64,000 bases of DNA. It comes from Bacillus pseudomycoides. Lineage in GTDB: Bacteria; Bacillota; Bacilli; Bacillales; Bacillaceae_G. The stretch is from the NCBI RefSeq assembly GCF_022811845.1, contig NZ_CP064268.1, positions 62,001 through 126,000 on the forward strand, given 5' to 3'. Shown here in pieces: positions 53,320 to 61,867 of this stretch. Each line of letters starts with the position of its first letter. Positions within the stretch are counted from its first letter, which is position 1. Below the pieces are notes generated by a model. The model was not told the DNA's origin and made no database searches. It saw only the letters and a program-made list of their open reading frames with translations. Both the position numbers and the translations under genes were made by a program.

Positions 53320-53540
53320 TATATATAAGTATTTTTTATTGTTTTCATCTACAATGTAAACATCTTTTCTTCCCAATCTATTCCATGAGGTATATCTTTT
53401 TCAATTGAAAATAAAACATCTTTATTTCTAAAAGGAATTGAATTTCGATTAGCATGAATGTTTATTTCATGTTCTTTTGTTTGAATCCTATAATCTCCTG
53501 AATAATTGGAGAAGAAAGGTGTTAATTTACTATAAATATA
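53320..53540 (-). pseudogene. Decayed membrane/extracellular domain gene
   Basis: Minus-strand frames read SKLTPFFSNYSGDYRIQTKE, NRNSIPFRNKDVLFSIEKDI, PHGIDWEE and after a one-base shift KDVYIVDENNKKYLYIIT. At least two frameshifts. Function not recognised. 52980-53320 holds AT-rich, probably decayed membrane-protein sequence. Confidence 0.4.
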
Positions 53541-53593
53541 TAGAATTTCTTTTTATCGTTTTCTTGATAAAAGTGGGAATTAATAACTTTTAG

Positions 53594-53950
53594 ATCTGAT
53601 GTTTTATGTCCTTTGGTATAAGTAAAAAGGCAATGAGACAATAAAATATAACAACAATAGTAATTAAAGAATATATGTAGAGAGAAGCTATTAATAAATA
53701 TCTTTTATAATTGCTTTGTTTTATTATCTGATTTTGCAAATTTGAATCCTCCTTTAATAAAGAATCAATCGAAACATTAAATAGATTGCTTAAGGCTAAT
53801 AAATTAGTTAGATCGGAAGACTTTTCCTAGTTCCCATTTAGATATAACTTGTCTTGAAATAAATAATTGGCTGGCTACATCTTCTTGTGTCATGTTATTT
53901 ATTAATCTTAAATGTTTTATTTTTTTCCAATGTCCATATATGTACCTCCT
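53594..53950 (-). pseudogene. Frameshifted XRE regulator with membrane tail
   Basis: GGAGG and ATG near 53940, then with two one-base corrections: MDIGKKIKHLRLINNMTQED, VASQLFISRQVISKWELGK, SDLTNLLALSNLFNVSIDSL, followed by a membrane helix (YIYSLITIVVIFYCLIAFLL) and stop at 53594. The HTH_3 fold is clear. Inactive as it stands. Confidence 0.7.
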
Positions 53951-54247
53951 TTAATTACTTTAATTATTCTAATGTTAAATAGTAAGAAACGCATCGTAGC
54001 GTTATAAAAAAGCATGCAATGATCTGTTGCGGGCTCTTTTATTGTCATTTATTTTCTTGATAATTAAGAATTAGGAAGGTGAATTATATAATTAATAAAA
54101 GAAATTATAGGGGATAAATTTTTATAAACTTTGATTTGAAGTAAAATATAAGGATTATCAATTTATTGACAGAAAATGGATATCATATACATTAATCTTA
54201 ATATTATGATTATTGTATATGAGGTGCTATATGTTTAAAGATAAAAA

Positions 54248-54472
54248 ATGATTCGATTTGGTTTATGGTTATTTGTCTCTTTATCTGTAATTCAGTTTAC
54301 TATTGGTTATATAAAAGGATATTATAAAGCTTCTACAGGTAATGAATTATTAATTTCAGAAACATGGAAAACAGTATTATTAGATGTTCCTGAAGGAATA
54401 CTTGTTATTTTAGGAGCAATTGCTTTATATCAATTTATAAAAAAAACACCAGAAAAAACGGCATCTATGTAG
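54248..54472 (+). CDS. 74-aa two-span membrane protein
   Basis: MIRFGLWLFVSLSVIQFTIG, YIKGYYKAS, then VPEGILVILGAIALYQFI: two membrane helices. A better ribosome site (GAGGTGCTAT) precedes ATG 54231, whose frame stops after MFKDKK at the A run; one missing A could explain this, so the gene may be slightly damaged. A terminator follows. Confidence 0.5.
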   Translation: MIRFGLWLFVSLSVIQFTIGYIKGYYKASTGNELLISETWKTVLLDVPEGILVILGAIALYQFIKKTPEKTASM

Positions 54473-54487
54473 ATGTCGTTTTTTTGA
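54453..54487 (+). terminator. Terminator after the 74-aa gene
   Basis: AAAAAACGGCATC pairs with GATGTCGTTTTTT over the loop TATGTA. Confidence 0.75.
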
Positions 54488-54493
54488 TAGATT

Positions 54494-55066
54494 TTAAATA
54501 TGGAAATTATCAAGTACATTGTCTTTTTCTTCTTTATTAATTCCAATGTATTTTAGTGTGATTTGGGGTGTACTATGATTTAGAATTTCTTGCAACATGG
54601 CTACATCTTTTGTTTGTTTATAGAACCAATAGCCGAAGGTTTTGCGCATTGTGTGAGTACCAATGGATTCTACACCAGCAAAATCTCCGGCTTTTTGCAA
54701 TTGTCGATAAGTCTGGATTTTACTAATGGGTTGATCTCCTTTTCGTGAAGGGAATAACCAGGTACTTTTTAGGGCTTGGGCATACGAATAGACTTCATCA
54801 AAAATAGAAGTAAGATTAATCATGCGTTCTTTCTTTGTTTTTCCTTCTTTGATTTTGAATTCTTTTCTCTTTTTTCGTTTTAGTTTTACTATGGTTTGTG
54901 TTTCGAGTTGAAGTAGATCACTAATACGTAATCCAGTATGAATGCCAATTAAAAATAGAATATAGTCTCGTTCGGAACAATGACGTTTAAGAGCCCATTT
55001 CATATCTTCGATCTGTTCTTTGCTTCGGATAGGTTGGACATCAATGAGATGTGGTTTTTTAATCAT
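54494..55066 (-). CDS. Tyrosine recombinase, catalytic domain only
   Basis: 190 residues. Catalytic Arg in THTGLRISDLLQL, HxxR in THTMRKTFGYWFY, His in LNHSTPQITLKYIG with the nucleophile Tyr following. The usual N-terminal core-binding domain is absent, as in short plasmid recombinases of bacilli. Probably resolves plasmid multimers or integrates cassettes; neighbouring repeat blocks are possible substrates (inference). Confidence 0.88.
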   Translation of the reverse strand: MIKKPHLIDVQPIRSKEQIEDMKWALKRHCSERDYILFLIGIHTGLRISDLLQLETQTIVKLKRKKRKEFKIKEGKTKKERMINLTSIFDEVYSYAQALKSTWLFPSRKGDQPISKIQTYRQLQKAGDFAGVESIGTHTMRKTFGYWFYKQTKDVAMLQEILNHSTPQITLKYIGINKEEKDNVLDNFHI

Positions 55067-55265
55067 GTGTTTTGACCTCTTTATTTATAGTGTTTTGAAT
55101 GTATACTTTTGTTATATATTTTGAGGATATCAGGGGAATTGGGATTAAGTCAATGTTTAAGGGGATTCGAATGTAAACTAATATGCAAAAGTTTACTTTC
55201 AATATTAGTAAAAAAAGAATCCTAAATTAATAGAACTCTTTTTTTCTTGAATATAAAATTTAATA

Positions 55266-55637
55266 TTAAAGGTTAACTATATTACTTTCTCCATTAGAGA
55301 GTTTTATATAAACTTTAGTTGAACCACTTGGAGCTTTATAATCGGCTTTACCAAATAAACCATCTGAAACTGTCCAAAGTTTAAATGTCTTTGTAGGTCC
55401 ATTATGCCAGCTTCCATTTTGATAATATTCAAAAGAAGCACTTACAGAACCAGAATATTCACTTGGATAAGACTTATCTGCCCAAATGTTCCAAGTAACT
55501 CCTCCACCAACATTTTTATAACTGTCTCCTATACTATGATTTTGAGCCGCTTCTACTTTATTTGGTTCATTAATACCAAATAAAGTGAAACCAAATACGA
55601 ATGTAAATGCAAGTAACATCGAAACTAATTTTTTCAT
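55266..55637 (-). CDS. Small secreted protein, unknown
   Basis: 123 residues, ATG 55637 after AGGAGG. Signal peptide MKKLVSMLLAFTFVFGFTLF, cleavage near VEAA. Mature about 92 residues: GGGVTWNIWADKSYPSEYSG, SASFEYYQNGSWHNGP, a beta-rich fold. Comparable in size to the secreted proteins at 2785 and 39640 but not similar in sequence. Confidence 0.75.
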   Translation of the reverse strand: MKKLVSMLLAFTFVFGFTLFGINEPNKVEAAQNHSIGDSYKNVGGGVTWNIWADKSYPSEYSGSVSASFEYYQNGSWHNGPTKTFKLWTVSDGLFGKADYKAPSGSTKVYIKLSNGESNIVNL

Positions 55638-56001
55638 AAATACCCTCCTAAAAAGTTCTTTATATACCTTAAATTACCATAAAAAGATATTTTTATCAAT
55701 TAATATATTTAATAATTAATAAAATATAAAAGATATTAAAGTTTATTTTATTAAAAATGTGCGAAGTCTATTAACAGAATTCGCACCAACAATAAAACAA
55801 TAGCAATCCATAGGAGTTAGGAAAGTGCTTTTTATATGTGGAGTTAAAATTTCACCTAGTTAATTTATTTACTCTCAAGATACTCCAAGTAGCTATAGAT
55901 TCAAAGAAAACGTATTATTTACAAGTTTTTACTATGTCTTATGGTCAATAATTAATTAGAAGAGTTTTAAAGTATGAATTAATAAAGGGGTATGTGTAGC
56001 A

Positions 56002-56096
56002 ATGGAACCAAAACTTACGTTAAGTATTAGTGGACATGAAAGCCCCATTTCGGGTATTATGATGTCCGCTAATGATACTTATAGGCCTCACCATAC
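56002..56096 (+). pseudogene. 5' gene fragment cut by an IS231 end
   Basis: ATG 56002 with MEPKLTLSISGHESPISGIM, then ANDTY, running into the 12-mer GGCCTCACCATA and the IS231 terminal repeat at 56097. The rest of the gene is missing. 55700-55990 shows no gene. Confidence 0.4.
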
Positions 56097-56114
56097 ATGC
56101 CCATCAACTTAAGA
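56097..56114 (+). other. IS231-type terminal repeat
   Basis: CATGCCCATCAACTTAAG, a perfect IS231-type end, oriented inward to the right. The element beyond it is degenerate (a TTAGGGGGGTTATTTAT near 56212 may be the decayed other end). Flanked by the same 12-mer as the end at 37681. Confidence 0.6.
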
Positions 56115-56223
56115 ACGGAAACTCAATTTATTATTAAAGAGTTTTATAAGTCTAAGGTGGTTTTTAAGCTTATAAAACCCTCTCGAAGAAAAAATAAAGA
56201 ATCTTGTTTTAACTTTAGGGGGG

Positions 56224-56568
56224 TTATTTATCTAGGGATTTTAGTTTCTTTTCAACCTTCAATATTAGGAGGAAAATTAGTACAAACATTAATCCTAAAA
56301 TAGTAAAGAGTGCATACTCAAATCTTGTAATTATAAAACTTAAAATGCTGCCCAATACCCCTATTAAAAAGCCACATATAATTAGCAATTTTCCACTATA
56401 TGCATTACCTTTTTTCCAAAGAAACGAGTTTTTCATTGAGCGACCCGTACGGTAACCATATATCCCATTAATTTCTTTTGGCGGTTTGTAGAGTAATGCC
56501 AATCCAGCACAGATGAAAATTACTCCTGTGAGTACACTTATCCCGATATTTACAAGTACTGTTTCCAT
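56224..56568 (-). CDS. SdpI-like membrane protein
   Basis: 114 residues, ATG 56568. Three membrane helices and the SdpI-family signature PKEINGIYGYRTGRSMKNSF, then W. SdpI in B. subtilis is the immunity and signalling protein against SdpC; this short form corresponds to the C-terminal SdpI domain and no sdpC is visible. Could protect against a bacteriocin. Confidence 0.8.
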   Translation of the reverse strand: METVLVNIGISVLTGVIFICAGLALLYKPPKEINGIYGYRTGRSMKNSFLWKKGNAYSGKLLIICGFLIGVLGSILSFIITRFEYALFTILGLMFVLIFLLILKVEKKLKSLDK

Positions 56569-56663
56569 CTTATCAGCCCCTTTGAAAAATCTAATAAATT
56601 ACAGATTTAGTATATCATAGTCCGTTGGTAATAAATTGGAATTTAGGGAAAGGGGAAATTTAG

Positions 56664-56726
56664 GGTTCTGGTGCAAAAATGTTAGTTAGAAACATAGAGT
56701 AGCAATTTCCTCTTCATTTCTATCTT
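56664..56726 (+). mobile_element. IS6 end relic
   Basis: GGTTCTGGTGCAAAAA followed by about 45 bases close to the left end of copy C (AACATAGAGTAGCAATTTCC). Cut at 56727 by a Tn3-like end. Confidence 0.75.
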
Positions 56727-56764
56727 GGGGTAAAGCCGAGATACGTGTAAAAATAGGTCATGGA
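56727..56764 (+). other. Tn3-like terminal repeat, left partner
   Basis: GGGGTAAAGCCGAGATACGT GTAAAAATAGGTC is matched by the inverted sequence ending at 60779. It begins exactly where the IS6 relic stops. Confidence 0.55.
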
Positions 56765-56996
56765 CTTACTTTTATTTCCACTCGTGAGATTATGAGAAAA
56801 AATATAAATGTAATAATAACCATGTTCATAACTTAAGAGTTTTGGAACAAATATTGGGTTTAAGAAATATTGACAGGCTGCTTTTTTGATAAAAAGCGCT
56901 TTTTTAATTTTGTTCCGCAATCGGGCCATTTAGTTGAGGAAGGATTTTAAAATTTACACACAGAATTATTTTGTGTGAAGAAAAGGGGGGAAAGAA

Positions 56997-58130
56997 TTGA
57001 ACCATGATTTTTATCGCTCATTATTTCCTATATTAGCTACCCACACACACCTAGCTAGTTGTTCCCAAGGTGCATTAGCAAAGTCTGTTTCAAAAGCTAT
57101 TGAGGAATATCATAATAGCCTACTTCTGTCAGGGAGTAATTGGAATGAAGCAATAAGTAAAGTGGATGAGACTAGGGTGAAATTTGCTGAACTTATTGGA
57201 GCCGAAACAGGTGAGGTTGCTGTATTATGTTCTGTTTCTGATGCTATTTCTGCTATTGCAGCTTCCCTTCCTTATCAGCAAGAGAAAAATAAAATCATGT
57301 TTACGGATATAGATTTTCCAACTGTCGGTCATATATGGTTTGCACAAGAACAATTTAAGGATAATGTTTCCGTAATTCGTTCTTCCAATGGGGAAATATC
57401 TCTGGAACAATATGAAAAAGAAATAACAACTGATACGCTTATTACATGTATTCCCCATGTGAATTATTACAACGGATATAAACAAAACGTTAGAGAGATT
57501 GCTGAGATTGCGCATAGAAAAGGCTCGCTTTTATTCGTCGATGCTTACCAATCAGCAGGACATATTCCGATTGATGTGAAAGAGATGGAGATTGATATAT
57601 TAGCAACGGGAACTCGTAAATACATGTTAGGTATTCCCGGCGTAGCGTTTTTGTATATAAAAAAAGAACTAGCAGAGCAATTGAAACCAAGAGTTACTGG
57701 ATGGCGTGGACAAGAGCAAGCATCTTCTTTTGACATTTATAATCCTGTTTTTGCAATGGGGGCTCGTCGATTTGAAACAGGTACACCTTCTTTTATAAGT
57801 ATATATGCGGCTTATGAGGCACTAAAATTGTTACTTGAGGTTGGGATAAGTAATATTGAAACCTATTTAAAAGAGCTAACCCAATTCACCATACATTATG
57901 GACAAGAAAAAGGATTGCATCTCATTGGACCACAATCTATTGATAATAGGACGAGTTTGATGTCTTTTCATGTTGAAAATGCATCAAAAGTGGAAGCGAT
58001 GTTAAGAGATAAAAATATTATTGTTTCTGCAAGAAAAGATGTTATAAGAATTGCCCCTCATTTCTATACCCTTAAAAATGAAATAAAATGTGCAATAGAT
58101 GAACTTGTAATCTTAAAAAATAGGGGTTAA
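56997..58130 (+). CDS. Class V aminotransferase (PLP), cysteine desulfurase-like fold
   Basis: 377 residues, TTG 56997 behind GGGGGGAAAG. Fold-type I PLP enzyme of class V: LASCSQGALAKSV, the PLP-stacking His in TCIPHVNYYNG, FVDAYQSAGHIPID with the cofactor Asp, and the Schiff-base Lys in ATGTRKYMLG. C-terminal small domain RFETGTPSFISIYAAYEAL. No Cys loop typical of NifS, so a lyase/aminotransferase of the CsdA/EgtE/isopenicillin-epimerase group is likely. Cargo between the Tn3-like ends 56727 and 60779. Confidence 0.85.
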   Translation: MNHDFYRSLFPILATHTHLASCSQGALAKSVSKAIEEYHNSLLLSGSNWNEAISKVDETRVKFAELIGAETGEVAVLCSVSDAISAIAASLPYQQEKNKIMFTDIDFPTVGHIWFAQEQFKDNVSVIRSSNGEISLEQYEKEITTDTLITCIPHVNYYNGYKQNVREIAEIAHRKGSLLFVDAYQSAGHIPIDVKEMEIDILATGTRKYMLGIPGVAFLYIKKELAEQLKPRVTGWRGQEQASSFDIYNPVFAMGARRFETGTPSFISIYAAYEALKLLLEVGISNIETYLKELTQFTIHYGQEKGLHLIGPQSIDNRTSLMSFHVENASKVEAMLRDKNIIVSARKDVIRIAPHFYTLKNEIKCAIDELVILKNRG

Positions 58131-58177
58131 ACAAATATTTACTCCAGAAAGCCTGAATTGCGGACCCACACAATACA

Positions 58178-58211
58178 TAACGATCTTCAGCAAACGGGCG
58201 CTTTAATGGAG
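58178..58211 (+). repeat. Dispersed 33-bp repeat, second copy
   Basis: CGATCTTCAGCAAACGGGCG followed by CTTTAATGGAGCAA; see 12586-12618. Confidence 0.5.
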
Positions 58212-58221
58212 CAACGAAAAA

Positions 58222-58264
58222 AGCCTAATTTCTCAATTTTAATGAGAAATTGGGCTTTTTATAT
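58222..58264 (+). terminator. Terminator after the aminotransferase gene
   Basis: AGCCTAATTTCTCA pairs with TGAGAAATTGGGCT; TTTTTAT follows. Confidence 0.8.
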
Positions 58265-58673
58265 TTACTTATAGTGCAAAATAGCGCTTAAAATAGGTGC
58301 AAAATAACTCCTAAAGTGACAGTACTGATTTTATCACACCTCTATGCCATGTTCAAAACTTTTTAAGTTATGAACATGGCTATTGTTAGAATTGCATTTT
58401 TTTACAATCTTTCGAGTGGAGAGTAAATAGACATATGCATATTAGGAAATATAAATTTACAGACGTGGTCTTGATAGTTTTCTATATGGGGTCACGATAT
58501 CCCAAAAAAATTGTACGTTTAGACACACTTTAGACAAAAAATAACAGATTCTCTGTACATTAAATTTAGCAATTATATTTCTCAACTTAACTGACAAGAT
58601 TTTACTTCTTGTCAGTTACATAAAATGGTATTTTAAGTATGCTGTTAAATATTTTTAAAGGGGGATACGTAAT

Positions 58674-60092
58674 TTGAATTCTAAATCTATCATCGAAAAA
58701 GAGGTACAAGACAATCAATATATCGATATTCGTAACATATGTAGCATAAATGGTTCTGCTACATTTGATCCTAATACTAATATTACAACCTTAACAGAAG
58801 CTATAAATACTCAAGCAGGTGCGATTGCTGGAAAAACTGCCTTAGATATGAAACGTGATTTTACTCTCGTAGCAGATATATACTTAGGATCTAACAGCAG
58901 TGGGGCTGATGGTATTGCTATAGCGTTTCATAGAGGATCAATTGGTTTTATCGGTACTATGGGCGGAGGATTAGGAATTCTAGGAGCACCAAACGGGATA
59001 GGATTTGAAATAGATACGTATTGGAAAGCATCTTCAGATGAAACAGGGGATTCATTTGGGCATGGTCAAATGAATGGACCACATGCAGGTTTTGTGAGTA
59101 CAGATCGAAAAGCAAGCTATTTAACAGCCTTAGCTCCTATGCAAAGAATAGCTCCACCTAATGGTCAATGGAGGGTGTTAACTATTAAGTGGGATGCGCG
59201 TAACAACAAACTAACAGCAAGTCTTCAAGAGAAGAACAATGATGCCTCTACTAAATCTGCTACACCAAGATATCAAACATGGGAGTTATTAAATCCTGCA
59301 TTTGATTTAAATCAGAAATATACTTTTGTTATTGGCTCAGCTACAGGGGCTGCTAATAACAAGCATCAAATTGGAGTTACTTTGTTTGAAGCATACTTTA
59401 CAAAACCAACTATAGAGGCAAACCCTGTTGATATTGAACTAGGTACAGCGTTTGATCCATTAAACTATGAGCCAATTGGACTCAAGGCAACAGATGAAGT
59501 GGATGGAGATATAACAAAGGACATTACGGTAGAATTTAATGACGTAGATACCTCTAAACCAGGTGCATATCGTGTAACATATAAAGTAGAAAATAGTTAT
59601 GGAGAAAGTGACGAAAAAACAATTGCCGTTACGGTACCTGTTATTGATGATGGGTGGGAGAATGGCGATCCGACAGGATGGAAATTCTTCTCTGGTGAAA
59701 CCATTACTCTAGAAGAAGATGAAGAGAATGCTCTTAATGGAAAATGGGTATTTTATGCTGATAAACATGTAGCAATATACAAACAAGTAGAGTTGAAGAA
59801 TAATACCCCTTATCAAATTACAGTATATGTTAAACCAGAAGATGAAGGAACTGTAGCACACCATATTGTTAAAGTATCTTTCAAATCGGATTCTGCTGGT
59901 CAAGAAAGTGAAGAGATTCTAAATGAAAGATTAATTGATGCAGAACAGATACAAAAAGGATACAGAAAGTTAACAAGTATTCCATTTACACCAACAACAA
60001 TTGTTCCCAACAAAAAACCAGTGATAATTGTTGAAAACTTTTTACCAGGATGGATAGGTGGAGTTAGAATCATTGTAGAGCCTACAAAGTAA
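58674..60092 (+). CDS. L-type (legume-like) lectin with DUF5011 and C-terminal carbohydrate-binding-like domain
   Basis: 472 residues, TTG 58674 after AAAGGGGG. No signal peptide. Residues about 15-245: legume-type lectin fold (FTLVADIYLGSNSSGADGIA, IAFHRGS, NGIGFEIDTYW, then the Asp-rich metal loop and GHAGFV-like segment). Residues 250-325: DUF5011/Ig-like (DEVDGDITKDITVEFNDVDT SKPGAY). Residues 330-472: beta-sandwich resembling a CBM (DGWENGDPTGWKFFSGE). A glycan-binding protein, perhaps released at lysis with crystals or spores; that is inference. Confidence 0.85.
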   Translation: MNSKSIIEKEVQDNQYIDIRNICSINGSATFDPNTNITTLTEAINTQAGAIAGKTALDMKRDFTLVADIYLGSNSSGADGIAIAFHRGSIGFIGTMGGGLGILGAPNGIGFEIDTYWKASSDETGDSFGHGQMNGPHAGFVSTDRKASYLTALAPMQRIAPPNGQWRVLTIKWDARNNKLTASLQEKNNDASTKSATPRYQTWELLNPAFDLNQKYTFVIGSATGAANNKHQIGVTLFEAYFTKPTIEANPVDIELGTAFDPLNYEPIGLKATDEVDGDITKDITVEFNDVDTSKPGAYRVTYKVENSYGESDEKTIAVTVPVIDDGWENGDPTGWKFFSGETITLEEDEENALNGKWVFYADKHVAIYKQVELKNNTPYQITVYVKPEDEGTVAHHIVKVSFKSDSAGQESEEILNERLIDAEQIQKGYRKLTSIPFTPTTIVPNKKPVIIVENFLPGWIGGVRIIVEPTK

Positions 60093-60131
60093 GACTTGTA
60101 AACCAGCTTCTAATAAATGTATTTAAAAAAA

Positions 60132-60170
60132 GAAGAAACACAGAGATTTTTAGCTCTGTGTTTCTTCCAG
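60132..60170 (+). terminator. Terminator of the lectin gene
   Basis: GAAGAAACACAGAG pairs perfectly with CTCTGTGTTTCTTC around ATTTTTAG. Confidence 0.85.
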
Positions 60171-60436
60171 TTTACGCTGATTGATTGCTCGATAAAGAGA
60201 ACCTTGTGTTATACCAGTCCCCTCTACTATTTCTTTAATTGAATATCCTTCACTACCGTACATACGTAATGCAATTGAAAGCTTTTTTTCTAATTTTGGT
60301 CTACCTAACTTCTTACTTTACCAGTTCCACAATCAAATTCTTTTCTAATTCTGCAATGACACACATCATTTGTAATGTATCCTTACCTGTGGAAGTTCTT
60401 GAATCCATATTCTCATTCAATAAATCTACAACACCT
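60150..60436 (-). pseudogene. Serine resolvase relic
   Basis: Minus strand: GVVDLLNENMDSRTSTGKDT, LQMMCVIAELEKNLIVELVK-stop, then in another frame LGRPKLEKKLSIALRMYGSE, GYSIKEIVEGTGITQGSLYR. These are the helix E and HTH parts of a resolvase; the N-terminal catalytic serine region is gone. It lies inside the 58488-60555 cassette. Confidence 0.75.
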
Positions 60437-60554
60437 GCTCATAGACCTTTTATATAAAAACAAATTAATTGATTCCTTAACGTACAGGATACCAGCTATT
60501 TTGTGTCTAAATTGTGTCTAAACGTACAATTTTCTTTTTTTGATATGGTGACCC

Positions 60555-60671
60555 CATGTCCATCAACTTAAGAAATTCGTTGTTACCCCAAACTGAAAAA
60601 ATGAGCTGAATTGTAGATAGGTAAAAACTTTCGTTTAGGGGGGACTTCATAACCCTAGCTTGATAGCGATG
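60555..60671. mobile_element. Mini-IS231 MITE, second copy
   Basis: Left end CATGTCCATCAACTTAAG directly behind TATGGTGACCC (60544-60554); degenerate right end CTTGATAGCGATG. Internal ATGAGCTGA and TTAGGGGGGACTTCA match the complement of the MITE at 37117. Same target 11-mer in the same Tn3-type end. Confidence 0.6.
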
Positions 60672-60741
60672 TGGCGCTAACCCTTTTACTAATAATGTTA
60701 CAAATATCCACGAAAAACAACGTTTGGTAAAAAAATATATT

Positions 60742-60779
60742 GCTACGACCTAGTTTTACACGTATCTCGGCTGAACCCC
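60742..60779 (-). other. Tn3-like terminal repeat, right partner
   Basis: Minus strand from 60779: GGGGTTCAGCCGAGATACGT then GTAAAACTAGGTC. Inverted partner of 56727-56764. It truncates the serine hydrolase gene that follows. Confidence 0.55.
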
Positions 60780-61349
60780 TATATTTTCTTTTGGAATGAA
60801 TGAAACAAATGCCGTAAAACTCCATGTCTGATCTGTAATGTTTTCTACAATATAGCTAATTGTTGCGTACATTAAGTTGTTATATAAGAAAGCTGTACGA
60901 AACGGTGCATCAAGTGGTAAATGCTTTATTTTTTCAACGATGTTTTTTCGAGTCAAGGAAGAGTTGTACCAAAGAGCATCATGACGACTTACTCCAGAGC
61001 GGTGGGAAGCTAAATCTCGAGCTGTAATTTGTGAGCTTGCAAATACATCAAATAAAGAGAAGGTAGGAATATAAGATTGAACAGGAGCATCCCAATCAAC
61101 CTTTTTTTGCTATGCTAATAGGCTTAAAGAAAGTGTACCAAATGCTTTTGTCGCAGAGCCGATTGCAAAGTGTGTTTGAGGAGTAGCCGCCTCTTGTTGT
61201 TCTAAATTTCGATAGCCAAATCCTTCTGAAACAATGATTTCACCATCTTTTATAACTGCTACAGCAGCCCCAGGAACGTGTAGATCTGTCATCATTTTTT
61301 CAATTGTTGTTTATAATGAACTAATAACAGGAGTTTCAATTTTAGACAT
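60780..61349 (-). pseudogene. Serine hydrolase (beta-lactamase family), decayed and truncated
   Basis: Minus strand from GGAGG and ATG 61349: MSKIETPVISSL-stop-TTIEKMMTDLHVPGAAVAVI... SVTK-like SATKAFGTLSLSLLA-stop-QKKVDWDAPVQSYIPTFSL... LYNNLMYATISYIVENITDQ. Two in-frame stops; otherwise collinear with S12 serine hydrolases. The 3' end is replaced at 60780 by a Tn3-like end. Confidence 0.8.
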
Positions 61350-61729
61350 GCTTCTAACCTCCAAATATTATTTTATACTTCCGTACTATAGTTTCTTTGA
61401 TAAGAATTGAAATCGCTCTCGAAATATGGAAAGTTAAGAATTTTGTAAGAATCGCTGAAATGGATATTTCGTATTAGATTTCTGTTAATACTTACTATAT
61501 TGAAATATTTTTTAATAAGTCGTACTGAGAATTTTGCATGCAGAATTATTTTTTGTATGATAAACTCCATATAGGAAATAGATTCCAACAAAATAAAAAG
61601 CCAATCGTATTGGCGTACTGAAAGGCTTTTTCATGTCTATTATATCCGATTTTATTGGCTATAGTACATAAAAAGTTGGAACTTGTAAAATTGTTCGTGT
61701 TTTTTCTCTAGCTTATAGGGGTAGCACGC

Positions 61730-61838
61730 CATATCCATCAAGCTAACAAGGACGAGTTACCCCAAAACGATAAAAACGATCAACATGCAAAGATTTTTCG
61801 TTCTGGGGGTATTATGATATCTTAACTTGATGGGTGCA
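61730..61838. mobile_element. Mini-IS231 MITE, third copy
   Basis: Ends CATATCCATCAAGCTAA and TTAACTTGATGGGTGCA (inverted), internal TTACCCCAAAACGA and TTCGTTCTGGGGGTATTAT as in the others. Target duplications are no longer recognisable. Confidence 0.55.
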
Positions 61839-61867
61839 CGGTTAGTCCCCTTTTATAAACTCATTAT

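Larger units (their letters stand above)
58488..60555. mobile_element. Transposase-less Tn3-type cassette
   Basis: 2068 bp bounded by long imperfect inverted repeats: GGGGTCACGATATCCCAAAA at 58488 and the inverse of GGGGTCACCATATCAAAAAA ending at 60555. Both continue through TTGTACGTTTAGACACA and similarity extends about 75 bp. Inside: a lectin gene and a resolvase relic, but no transposase. Left flank CAGACGTGGTCTTGATAGTT resembles the res spacer at 16981-17005. Confidence 0.65.

Noticed and set aside
56720..56929. 69-codon minus-strand frame
   Set aside because: It reads through the Tn3-like end at 56727 and has no ribosome site; composition is random.
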